From: Bacillota bacterium
Lineage (GTDB): Bacteria; Bacillota; Clostridia; Peptostreptococcales; Acidaminobacteraceae
Length of the DNA: 64,000 bases
Assembly: GCA_025210655.1 (NCBI GenBank)
Contig: JAOARG010000033.1
Coordinates: 29,122-93,121, forward strand
Direction: 5' to 3'
In this document: positions 1-7,653 of the stretch, one piece after another
Layout of the letters: each line of letters starts with the position of its first letter
Numbering within the stretch: position 1 is the first letter of the stretch
Position numbers and translations under genes: made by a program
Notes under the pieces: generated by a model
Databases searched by the model: none
Told to the model about the DNA's origin: nothing
What the model saw: the letters and a program-made list of their open reading frames with translations, nothing else

Positions 1-1784
1 GAGCTTACATTTTAAATAAAAAAGAAGTAGAAACAATGAGAAAAATAATCGTTGTTGATGGCCATGTAAACCCTGCTATAGTTGGTAAGTCAGCCCATTA
101 TATAGCTAATCTTGGTGGTATATCAGTTCCTGAAGATACAAAGGTATTAATCGGTGAAGTAACTTCTGTAGAACTTGATGAACCATTTTCATATGAAAAA
201 TTATCTCCTGTACTAGGATTCTATAAAGCAAAGACTTTTGATGACGCTCTAGATAAAGCAGCAAGACTTGTTGAGCTAGGTGGACTTGGACATACCTCTG
301 TTCTATACACAGATCAAATAACTCAAGTAGACCGTATCGAGTCATTTGGAGCTAGAATGAAAACAGGTAGAACTATTGTAAATATGCCGTCTTCACAGGG
401 AGCAATTGGAGACCTATATAACTTTAAGTTAGCACCTTCTTTAACACTTGGCTGTGGTTCTTGGGGTGGTAACTCAATTAGTGAAAATGTAGGGGTGAAG
501 CACTTAATGAATGTAAAAACTGTAGCAACTCGTAGGGAAAACATGCTTTGGTATAGGGTACCTGAAAGGGTATATTTTAAGTCTGGCTGTCTAAGTGTAG
601 CTTTAGATGAACTAAAGGATATGGGAAAGAAAAAAGCATTTATAGTTACAGACAAAGTATTATATGACTTAGGTTTTGCAGAAACAATCACTAAAAAACT
701 GACTGAACTTGGTATCGACTCTAAGGTATTCTTCGATGTTCAGCCTGATCCAACCTTAGCATCTGCAAGGGCTGGGGCAAAAGAAATGAAAAACTTCGAG
801 CCTGATACAATTATTTCCATAGGTGGAGGTTCCCCAATGGATGCCGCTAAGATTATGTGGATCCTATATGAACACCCAGACGTAGAGTTTGAAGATCTTG
901 CTATGAGATTTATGGACATCAAAAAAAGGGGATTTAAGTTCCCTAAACTTGGTGAAAAAGCCATGATGGTTGCAATACCAACAACTGCCGGTTCAGGATC
1001 TGAGGTGACTCCATTCGCAGTAATTACTGATGAAAAAACTGGAATCAAGTATCCCCTAGCAGATTATGAATTAACTCCAGACATGGCAATAATAGACCCT
1101 GACTTAATGATGAATATGCCAAAGTCCTTAACATCTGCATCGGGTATCGATGTACTGACACACGCTATTGAAGCTTATGTATCAGTTATGGCATCAGACT
1201 TCACAAACGGTCAGGCACTTGAAGCAATAAGACTTGTATTTAAGTATCTTCCAGGATCATATAAGGAAGGGGCAAACAATGTTAAGGCAAGGGAAAAAAT
1301 GGCCCATGCATCAGCACTTGCAGGTATGGCCTTTGCCAACGCATTCCTAGGAGTTTGTCACTCAATGGCCCATAAACTTGGATCTGAGCACCATATATCC
1401 CACGGTGTAGCCAATGCCCTACTTCTTGAAGAAGTAATCAGATTCAATGCTGTTGATAACCCTAGAAAACAAGCAGCATTTCCACAATACAAGTATCCAA
1501 ATGCCAAGTGGAGATACGCAAAAATTGCAGACTTCCTAAAGCTAGGTGGAAAAACAGAAGATGAAAAAGTAGAATTACTTATAAGTAAAATAAATGAACT
1601 AAAAAAAGAAATAGATATCCCTTCTTCAATAAAAGAAGCCGGAGTATCAAGTAAGAAATTCTACGCTTCCCTTGATAGAATGAGCGAAATGGCATTTGAT
1701 GATCAGTGTACAGGAGCAAATCCAAGATACCCATTGATTAGCGAATTAAAAGAAATGTTCATCAACGCTTACGAAGGTAAATAG
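1..1784 (+). CDS. adhE: Bifunctional acetaldehyde/alcohol dehydrogenase AdhE, 3' part
   Basis: AdhE converts acetyl-CoA to acetaldehyde and then ethanol. The reading frame is open to the left edge (codons from base 3), so the ATG at 36 is internal and the gene starts outside the window. About 593 of the roughly 870 residues usual for AdhE are present. The first 170 residues are the end of the CoA-dependent aldehyde dehydrogenase half, with the family segment LGCGSWGGNS. The rest is the iron-dependent alcohol dehydrogenase half, with the GGGSPMDAAK cofactor motif, PTTAGSGSEVTPF, and the metal-binding D and H residues in ASGIDVLTHAIEAY and GVCHSMAHKLG/HHISHG. It ends in TAG followed by a strong hairpin terminator. 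The linker and both domain signatures make this clear; only the N-terminus is unseen. Confidence 0.95.
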   Translation, partial: AYILNKKEVETMRKIIVVDGHVNPAIVGKSAHYIANLGGISVPEDTKVLIGEVTSVELDEPFSYEKLSPVLGFYKAKTFDDALDKAARLVELGGLGHTSVLYTDQITQVDRIESFGARMKTGRTIVNMPSSQGAIGDLYNFKLAPSLTLGCGSWGGNSISENVGVKHLMNVKTVATRRENMLWYRVPERVYFKSGCLSVALDELKDMGKKKAFIVTDKVLYDLGFAETITKKLTELGIDSKVFFDVQPDPTLASARAGAKEMKNFEPDTIISIGGGSPMDAAKIMWILYEHPDVEFEDLAMRFMDIKKRGFKFPKLGEKAMMVAIPTTAGSGSEVTPFAVITDEKTGIKYPLADYELTPDMAIIDPDLMMNMPKSLTSASGIDVLTHAIEAYVSVMASDFTNGQALEAIRLVFKYLPGSYKEGANNVKAREKMAHASALAGMAFANAFLGVCHSMAHKLGSEHHISHGVANALLLEEVIRFNAVDNPRKQAAFPQYKYPNAKWRYAKIADFLKLGGKTEDEKVELLISKINELKKEIDIPSSIKEAGVSSKKFYASLDRMSEMAFDDQCTGANPRYPLISELKEMFINAYEGK

Positions 1785-1835
1785 AAAGCACAACAATTCA
1801 TATAGATTATAGTTGTCCCCAAAGCAACTAAAGAA

Positions 1836-1870
1836 AAAGCTCAAGAGGTATTAGCTCTTGAGCTTTTCTT
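1836..1870 (+). terminator. Rho-independent terminator of adhE
   Basis: A perfect 12-bp stem AAAGCTCAAGAG / CTCTTGAGCTTT with a 7-nt loop starts 52 bp after the adhE stop and runs into a T-rich tail (TTTTCTT). Confidence 0.85.
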
Positions 1871-1924
1871 ATTAGTATGATAATCGGGTTGTCTGATGGT
1901 CTGATAGGAAATACTTGCTTTTTC

Positions 1925-2112
1925 TTGCCTGCCTAATGTAGCCTAATGCTACTTTCTATCGCGCCTAACCCCTTATTCTCAGCTGGCCTAAGGTTGTTTT
2001 ACAGGACATTTATTTTTCTTTTTGAAAAGTAAATGTCCTTAACAATATTAGGCTAATTGCTAAGCAATGATTCGGCGCAAACCATGGGAGCTTTAGGCAA
2101 TATTAGGCAGTT
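1925..2112. repeat. GCCTAA/TTAGGC fishbone repeat, copy 1 (family A)
   Basis: GCCTAAT, GCCTAATGCTA, GCGCC and GCCTAA in the left half are matched in reverse order by TATTAGGC, GGCGC, AGCTTTAGGC and ATTAGGC in the right half. A long central hairpin has arms ACATTTA / TAAATGT. The same element, better preserved, lies at 40222-40402. No open reading frame is seen. It sits between the adhE terminator and the family B repeat that ends the aminotransferase gene. Confidence 0.7.
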
Positions 2113-2115
2113 AAT

Positions 2116-2300
2116 ACCACTCCATATATAATTAATTGCTACACTAAAAGGAGCTACTTCAACTTTGGTCTTAAAATATAAAGACCCCAAAACAAGTCTG
2201 GCCTGTCAGATAAGTACCGCTAATATATGGCCTGATTTATCCTAAAAGGATGCTTTTAATAGCCACTCAAGCTCTTGACCTTCCGACCTACCACCTACGA
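2116..2300. repeat. Dispersed repeat, family B copy 1
   Basis: The sequence from ACTCCATAT through GGAGCTACTTCAACTT, AAGTCTGGCCTGTCAG, CGCTAATATATGGCCTGATTT, GGATGCTTTTAATAGCCACTCAAGCTCTTG to CCGACCTACCACCTACGACC closely matches 53863-54060, 50 kb away. The right edge overlaps the last codons and stop of the minus-strand aminotransferase gene. Its central part contains a small inverted repeat GGTCTT...AAGACC. Confidence 0.8.
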
Positions 2301-3458
2301 CCTACTAACTACGGCACTTTCCATCCTATTAAAAGCCTCTTCCAGTTCCAATACTCCTACTGTACAGGCTATCCTTACGTAATCATCACAATTCTCACCA
2401 AAGGCTATTCCAGGTATAACTAATACCTTTGATTTTTCAAGGAGATATTTACTATACTCCACAGACGACATTCCTGTACCCTTAATGTTTACAAATAGGT
2501 AGAAGGTTCCTTGAGGTTTTGTTACTGATAATTCAGGTATTTTATTAATTCTTGCATGGGCATACTCTACCCTTTTCTTGTATTCTTGAGCCATTGGACT
2601 TAATATTTTGTCCCTGTTTCTTATCCCATGTATGGCAGCCCTTTGTGACATGGATGGGGCAGAAAAACATATTCCTTCGTTTATATCCCTGATACAATCA
2701 ATAATATACTTTTCAGCAATAACATATCCTATTCTCCATCCCGTCATTGCATAATCCTTAGAAAAACTTCCCAAGGTTATTGTTCTCTCTTTCATTCCCG
2801 GCAATGAGCCAATAGGGAAAAACTTCTCAACAAAGGAAAAACCACTATATACTTCATCAGCAATTACCACTAAATCATATTTAATGACAACTTTAGAAAT
2901 CTCAATAAGGTCTTCCTTTGAAAGACATGCCCCAGTAGGGTTATTAGGTGAGTTTATCACTATTGCCTTTGTCTTCTCTGTAATAACCTCTTCTAAATTC
3001 TCAGCTTTTAACCTAAAGCCATCCTCTTCCTTAGTTTCTACCGTAACAGGCACTCCCCTTACAAGCTCAATTTGATTATAATATGGTGTAAAATAAGGCT
3101 CTGGTATAATAACCTCATCTCCATCATCAATAATACTCTCAAGAGCAAGATACATACCGTGACAAGCACCAACCACTGACATTACTTCACCATCATTTAC
3201 TCCATACTTATACGAATCATTATAGAAACTTTTAATCTCCTCAATAAGTTCAGGATCACCTGTAGAATCAGCATATCCTGTACAACCATTTTGGGTATCA
3301 ATAAATGCTTTTTCTATTATTTCACCATCAGTAACAAAATCCGGATCACCAAGACTTAGATTGATTATATCCGAATACTTATTTGCCAACTCAACTACTT
3401 CTCCCATTGGAGTAGATATACTTTTCTTATATTTATTAGATAAAAATTTTTTACTCAT
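2295..3458 (-). CDS. Class I/II PLP aminotransferase
   Basis: A fold-type I aminotransferase of 387 residues, normal length for the AspC/AlaT/MalY-type group. It carries SPNNPTG (170-176), ADEVY (200-204) and the PLP-lysine site SFSKDYAMTGWRIGY with Lys234. Such enzymes exchange an amino group between an amino acid and a 2-oxo acid; the substrate cannot be read from sequence. It is last in a minus-strand set after a LarA-type racemase (14-bp gap) and an amino-acid binding lipoprotein, so it may supply or consume the 2-oxo acid partner of a 2-hydroxy acid. The last five codons (VVSRS) and the stop lie in a dispersed repeat, so the native C-terminus was probably replaced; the catalytic part is intact. 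Confidence 0.9.
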   Translation of the reverse strand: MSKKFLSNKYKKSISTPMGEVVELANKYSDIINLSLGDPDFVTDGEIIEKAFIDTQNGCTGYADSTGDPELIEEIKSFYNDSYKYGVNDGEVMSVVGACHGMYLALESIIDDGDEVIIPEPYFTPYYNQIELVRGVPVTVETKEEDGFRLKAENLEEVITEKTKAIVINSPNNPTGACLSKEDLIEISKVVIKYDLVVIADEVYSGFSFVEKFFPIGSLPGMKERTITLGSFSKDYAMTGWRIGYVIAEKYIIDCIRDINEGICFSAPSMSQRAAIHGIRNRDKILSPMAQEYKKRVEYAHARINKIPELSVTKPQGTFYLFVNIKGTGMSSVEYSKYLLEKSKVLVIPGIAFGENCDDYVRIACTVGVLELEEAFNRMESAVVSRS

Positions 3459-3472
3459 TAAGTCACCACTTT

Positions 3473-4759
3473 CTACAAAACTAGAGGAAGAGTACTTCCG
3501 CTACTAGGCATTAAATATACTTCATAATCTTCACCAATATTATTCTCAACAATTGATAAGGCCTCTTCAACAGTATCCACTACTTTTATTCCACTGCTAG
3601 CCAGCTCTTTTTTATTAAGATCAGACACTAGGATAATATTATACTTTTCAGCACTAAGGGCTGTATCAAATCCTATATATTTTGCTACTGTAAACTTATC
3701 CCTTAGGGATATTTCCCTGTCATAATTATTTTCAAAATCAAGAAGAATATCCTTAAGATCATTTGACCCATAGTCCTCTTGACACTGACATAGAAGAATT
3801 ATATAGCCACCATCCTTCACTGCTTCCTTACAATTACTAAGGCCTTTTGTCGCCTGATAGAGATTAATATCCTTAGGATAACCTCCAAGGGATCCTACTA
3901 CTAAATCTGCCTTTTTTTCTATCTCAACTGAATCAAGATCTTCTACTATTTCCATGCCAATATTATGGGCATCAATATAGTCCCCCGCCACAGCATTAAC
4001 TATCCTTCCATCAGACCCAATAATTACATTGAATAGAAAAGTTGGATCAACCATCCTTGCAGCTTCGACCATATCAAGATGAATAGGATTATTCTCAGCC
4101 TTACCACATCCTATATTTGGATTTGAACCACTACCAAGTTCTTCTCCAAGTGCAAGTCCATGGTTGGTCATTATAGATTCATATCCAGCTATTCCAGGAA
4201 GAATTGATTTTCTTCCACCTCCCCATCCAGCAAGATCATGGTATACAACTGCACCAGTTAAAATAATATGATCAGCTTCCATAGCTGTTTTGCTAATGCT
4301 AAGGGGAGTCCCATAAGAAGTAATTCCAATATCCATAAGGTTATCCTTATCAAAGCTATTGTGATCAATTACTTTAAACCTATCTTTTAGTTTATCTCCA
4401 AGTAAAGAATCATGCTCATCCTTAGACTGCTTCCTATGACTACCAGTAGCACACAAGAAGCAAATATCTTCATCTTTTACACCAGCTTTATTTAATCTCT
4501 CAACTACATAAGGTAAAAACATCCACATCTTCTGCCATAATCTTGTTACATCCGAAATAACAATACATACCTTTTCACCTTTATTGACCAATTCTTCAAG
4601 TTTCAAAGAATTAATAGGGTTCTCAAGGGCTTCGATAATAATATCCTCTTCAGAATCACCTGAACTTATATATGTAGATGATATACTTCCCAATATATTT
4701 TTAGATGGTATTAAAAAATCTACCATCTCTTTTCCATATTTCATTTCAACTTTTTTCAT
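3473..4759 (-). CDS. LarA-family (DUF2088) nickel-pincer racemase/epimerase homologue
   Basis: A 428-residue member of the LarA family, whose type enzyme racemises lactate with a nickel-pincer nucleotide. Four key residues fall at the same numbers as I recall for the Lactiplantibacillus enzyme: His108 (ATGSHR), His174 (YHDLAGWGGG), Lys184 (GGRKSILPG) and His200 (MTNH). This supports a catalytically competent protein. The family acts on several 2-hydroxy acids, so lactate is not assured. The cofactor genes larB, larC and larE are not in this window. It lies 56 bp downstream of an amino-acid binding lipoprotein and 14 bp upstream of an aminotransferase, suggesting an amino-acid-derived 2-hydroxy acid. 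The start has GGAGG 7-8 nt upstream. Confidence 0.88.
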   Translation of the reverse strand: MKKVEMKYGKEMVDFLIPSKNILGSISSTYISSGDSEEDIIIEALENPINSLKLEELVNKGEKVCIVISDVTRLWQKMWMFLPYVVERLNKAGVKDEDICFLCATGSHRKQSKDEHDSLLGDKLKDRFKVIDHNSFDKDNLMDIGITSYGTPLSISKTAMEADHIILTGAVVYHDLAGWGGGRKSILPGIAGYESIMTNHGLALGEELGSGSNPNIGCGKAENNPIHLDMVEAARMVDPTFLFNVIIGSDGRIVNAVAGDYIDAHNIGMEIVEDLDSVEIEKKADLVVGSLGGYPKDINLYQATKGLSNCKEAVKDGGYIILLCQCQEDYGSNDLKDILLDFENNYDREISLRDKFTVAKYIGFDTALSAEKYNIILVSDLNKKELASSGIKVVDTVEEALSIVENNIGEDYEVYLMPSSGSTLPLVL

Positions 4760-4783
4760 ATCATGGACCTCCGTAAATATAAC

Positions 4784-4811
4784 TTAACCACCCTATCACT
4801 AGGGTGGTTAA
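4784..4811 (-). other. Intercistronic hairpin before larA-like gene
   Basis: A perfect 11-bp inverted repeat TTAACCACCCT / AGGGTGGTTAA with a 6-nt loop lies between the binding-protein stop and the racemase ribosome binding site. It has no T-run on the minus strand, so it looks more like an mRNA-stabilising or partial attenuating hairpin than a full terminator. Confidence 0.6.
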
Positions 4812-4815
4812 ATTG

Positions 4816-5634
4816 TTACTCCTGCTCAGCTAACTTAGTAGCATCATCGATAAATTTATCAATAGCACCTTCACTCATTAACTTATCAAGTGTCACATTA
4901 ACATCTTCTAACAAATCTTCATTTCCTTTGTTTATAGCTGCTGCAACTCCATCTTCCACTCCGTAAGATATTTCAGGAACAAAGAAGTTTGAATTGCTAT
5001 TTGCATATGCCATTGCAACCGGCTTTACAAGAATGATTCCGTCAACTCTGTTGCTATCAAGTTCAAGAACTAAGTCTGTGATTTTACTTAGTAGCTTAAC
5101 CTCAGCACCTTCGATTGACTTTGCAATGTCTTCTTGTATAGTTGCCTTTTGAGCTCCAATCACTAGGCCTTCAATATCTGCCTTTGTAAGATACTTATCC
5201 TTATTCTCTGCTTTAATCAGGATACTTTGCTCAGCATTATAATATGTGTTTGTGAAATCCACGGTTTTAGATCTCTCTTCAGTAGGAACCATTCCAGCTA
5301 CAATAATATCAATTTTATCAGCAACTAATGCTGGTAATAAGCCGTCAAATTTCATATCCATGATTTCAAGCTCTACACCTAAATCATCAGCTATTGCCTT
5401 AGCTATATCAATATCGAATCCTACTATAGTATCTTCACCATCAATTACCTTGTGGAATTCATACGGTGGATAATCAGCCGCAGTACCTAATACCAGCTTT
5501 CCACTCTCCTTGATTTTTTCAATTTTAGTAAGAGCTTTTTCCTCCTGTGCACTTCCACTACATCCAGTAAAAGATAAAATCATAATGGCAATAAACATTA
5601 GCGCCAAGACCTTTTTAAACTTTGAATTTTTCAT
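4816..5634 (-). CDS. Amino-acid ABC transporter substrate-binding lipoprotein
   Basis: A family 3 extracellular solute-binding protein. It has a lysine-rich start, a hydrophobic segment and the lipobox LSFTGC, so it should be a lipid-anchored receptor outside the membrane. The body shows the family pattern LVLGTAADYPPYEF, VGFDIDIAKAIADDLG, DGLLPALVADKIDIIVAGM and TEERSKTVDFT. The start is the ATG at 5634: a TTG six codons earlier coincides with the GAGGGGG ribosome binding site itself. No permease or ATPase gene is adjacent, so it is an orphan receptor or uses a transporter encoded elsewhere. Its neighbours (racemase, aminotransferase) suggest an amino acid or 2-oxo/2-hydroxy acid ligand. Confidence 0.88.
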   Translation of the reverse strand: MKNSKFKKVLALMFIAIMILSFTGCSGSAQEEKALTKIEKIKESGKLVLGTAADYPPYEFHKVIDGEDTIVGFDIDIAKAIADDLGVELEIMDMKFDGLLPALVADKIDIIVAGMVPTEERSKTVDFTNTYYNAEQSILIKAENKDKYLTKADIEGLVIGAQKATIQEDIAKSIEGAEVKLLSKITDLVLELDSNRVDGIILVKPVAMAYANSNSNFFVPEISYGVEDGVAAAINKGNEDLLEDVNVTLDKLMSEGAIDKFIDDATKLAEQE

Positions 5635-5677
5635 TTTTATTTTCCCCCTCAAGAATATTTATTCATCATTTTGTATC

Positions 5678-5706
5678 ATTATACATAGTTATTCATATTT
5701 ATGCAA
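5678..5706 (-). promoter_or_regulatory. Sigma-A promoter of the binding protein-larA-aminotransferase operon
   Basis: On the minus strand TTGCAT and TATAAT are separated by exactly 17 bp, 44 bp upstream of the ATG. Nearby AT-rich dyads (GAATAAATATTC at about 5654, ATGAATAA within the spacer) resemble ArgR boxes, but this is weak. Confidence 0.65.
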
Positions 5707-5802
5707 TAGCTTTTTATAATTTTTTTAAGTAAATCTTAACTTTCTTTTAATCTCTTTCTGATATATTATTTAAAGTACATTAATTTTCAGACGGAGGATA
5801 CC

Positions 5803-6696
5803 ATGAATCTAAGTTTATTAAAATATATTCAAAGCTTCTATCTACCAATCTTTGACCAGATATTCAACTTCATATCATTTTTAGGTGAAGATATGATATA
5901 CATTCTGATTACTGCAATAATATACTGGACAATAAACAAGGACCTAGGAAGAAGATTATCAATAATCACACTTGTTTCCATACTGTCCAACTTCTTTATA
6001 AAAATGTTAATGAAAGTTCCAAGACCAATAGGAATAGAAGGGATAAGATCACAAAGAGTCCATACGGCAGACGGATATGCATTTCCCAGTGGACACACCC
6101 AAACAGCAACATCATACTGGTCTACTTTCCTACTAAAATTATCAAAAGTAAAAGTACACATAGCCTTTAAAATCCTAATAGTAGCCTACCTTTTCCTAAT
6201 AGGATACTCAAGATTATACCTAGGTGTACACTGGCCAACTGATGTATTTGGTGGCTATTTACTCGGAGTGGCATTCTGTATAATTGGCTCATTCATATAC
6301 GATGCAATTAAGGAAGTATTTGAAAATAATAATAAATCCATAGCAAACATAATCACAATGCTAATGCTACCACTATTAACAATATTGGCCTTAATATTTA
6401 ATGATACAAACTCAATGATAAAACTAGCGTCACTTTCATCAGGATTATTCATAGGAATGGTCTTAGAGATGAAAACACTAAAATACCAAATAGTACACCA
6501 CAAAGACAAAATGACCAACATCTTCAAAAAGACATTGGTCAACTTAGTTGGAATAATAATGATAGTATTAATAGCATTACCCCTTAAATTTATATTCGGT
6601 GAATCTATCATACTAAGATATTTTGTTATTGGATTTTCGATTATTTATTTGATACCTCTTTTACTTAAAGGACTATTCAAAGGAGACTTTGAATAG
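5803..6696 (+). CDS. PAP2-superfamily membrane phosphatase
   Basis: A 297-residue membrane protein with all three acid-phosphatase signatures of the PAP2 family: K67 with RP at 74-75, PSGH (95-98) and SRLYLGVHWPTD (136-147), the two histidines being catalytic. Several hydrophobic segments precede and follow. Family members dephosphorylate undecaprenyl diphosphate or phosphatidate at the outer membrane face; which one is not decidable here. The extended C-terminal half (about 150-297) has further membrane helices. The ribosome binding site is GGAGG 7 nt before the ATG. It converges on the patatin gene, overlapping by 20 bp. Confidence 0.88.
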   Translation: MNLSLLKYIQSFYLPIFDQIFNFISFLGEDMIYILITAIIYWTINKDLGRRLSIITLVSILSNFFIKMLMKVPRPIGIEGIRSQRVHTADGYAFPSGHTQTATSYWSTFLLKLSKVKVHIAFKILIVAYLFLIGYSRLYLGVHWPTDVFGGYLLGVAFCIIGSFIYDAIKEVFENNNKSIANIITMLMLPLLTILALIFNDTNSMIKLASLSSGLFIGMVLEMKTLKYQIVHHKDKMTNIFKKTLVNLVGIIMIVLIALPLKFIFGESIILRYFVIGFSIIYLIPLLLKGLFKGDFE

Positions 6697-6698
6697 TC
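6671..6698. terminator. Shared bidirectional terminator inside two overlapping stop regions
   Basis: A 12-bp perfect stem GACTATTCAAAG / CTTTGAATAGTC with a GAGA loop contains the stop codons of both convergent genes (plus stop at 6694-6696, minus stop at 6677-6679). The plus side is followed by TTCTTTG. Confidence 0.7.
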
Positions 6699-7450
6699 TT
6701 CTTTGCGTAATCATACCCATACTCAAACTTCTCCTTCACAAAATCCCTATCAAAAGTAACCATATGGTATTTTTCAAATTTAAAATTTGGTGACAAATCT
6801 ACTATTTGATTTTCTCTATAATTTTCATATATGTATTCTGGCAATCTAAAATCCTTTATGAAGCTTACTATGTACAATTTATCAACTTTATTTTCTAGGA
6901 AGGGATTCATAAATTCATTGTTAATTATTCCTCCATCAAGATGATAGCCATCATATAGACCTTTTTTCAAATCTTCCTTAAACATATCGAAAAGTTCTCT
7001 TGAATCATAATCCTGCATTTTTTCCTCAGTTACTTCATATCCTGAACGTTTTGGTAGTAGTGTTGTATATACCATTTTTTCTATTATATCTTCCTTATTT
7101 CTCCCCCTCATATTGGGCGAAAGCTCTTTTAATCTTGTGCCTTTTACCTCTGTATAGTTTATATAAAAGTCTTTTTCATTTTTTATCTTGTCCATCTTTT
7201 TTATGTAATCAAATAAAAAGGAATTGTCTATTGTGCTATCTTCAGTTTTAACATTCACTTGTGTTTTTAGACTCATCCAGTATTCTTCTAGTTTGTCTTC
7301 ATTGCCTGAATATATAAAATATCCATTTACTGCTCCAATTGATGTTCCGCATATTACATCCATCTTAATACCTAAATCACTTAGGGCACTAATTACACCC
7401 GCTTGGTAGGCTCCTTTTCCGCCCCCACCTTGTAAAAATATACCGTTCAT
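6677..7450 (-). CDS. Patatin-like phospholipase
   Basis: A 257-residue cytosolic lipid acyl hydrolase of the patatin family. The oxyanion glycine loop GGGGKGAYQ is at 8-16, the nucleophile elbow GTSIG at 35-39 (Ser37) and the catalytic aspartate in LDGGI at Asp172, giving the expected Ser-Asp dyad. No signal peptide is seen. GGAAAGGAAG precedes the ATG. The coding 3' end overlaps the PAP2 gene; both proteins act on lipids, but they are transcribed toward each other. Confidence 0.88.
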   Translation of the reverse strand: MNGIFLQGGGGKGAYQAGVISALSDLGIKMDVICGTSIGAVNGYFIYSGNEDKLEEYWMSLKTQVNVKTEDSTIDNSFLFDYIKKMDKIKNEKDFYINYTEVKGTRLKELSPNMRGRNKEDIIEKMVYTTLLPKRSGYEVTEEKMQDYDSRELFDMFKEDLKKGLYDGYHLDGGIINNEFMNPFLENKVDKLYIVSFIKDFRLPEYIYENYRENQIVDLSPNFKFEKYHMVTFDRDFVKEKFEYGYDYAKKTIQSLL

Positions 7451-7570
7451 TTTAATACTTCCTTTCCCCTACATCTCTTAAAACATCTATCTTTAATCAT
7501 ATGATAAATTTCAGAATTATTCAAATAGTTGTATTATTCATTTTATACAAACAAATACCCTTGTAAAGTA

Positions 7571-7599
7571 TTGTTAATTGTGACTATATATTATAGAAT
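7571..7599 (+). promoter_or_regulatory. Probable sigma-A promoter of the 5'-nucleotidase gene
   Basis: TTGTTA and TAGAAT are 17 bp apart, 54 bp before the start codon. An inverted repeat AAGTATTG (7566-7573) / CAATACTT (7619-7626) brackets the expected transcription start and could be an operator or leader stem. Confidence 0.45.
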
Positions 7600-7653
7600 A
7601 TAAGATGCGACATAATCGCAATACTTATTTTATACAAGGGGGAAATTTTAATC

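Noticed and set aside
36..38. ATG at 36 as the start of the alcohol dehydrogenase gene
   Set aside because: The frame is open to the window edge and the protein begins inside the aldehyde dehydrogenase half of AdhE.
4784..4811. Rho-independent terminator between the binding protein and larA-like genes
   Set aside because: The stem is good but there is no T-run on the transcribed strand, and the next ribosome binding site follows at once.
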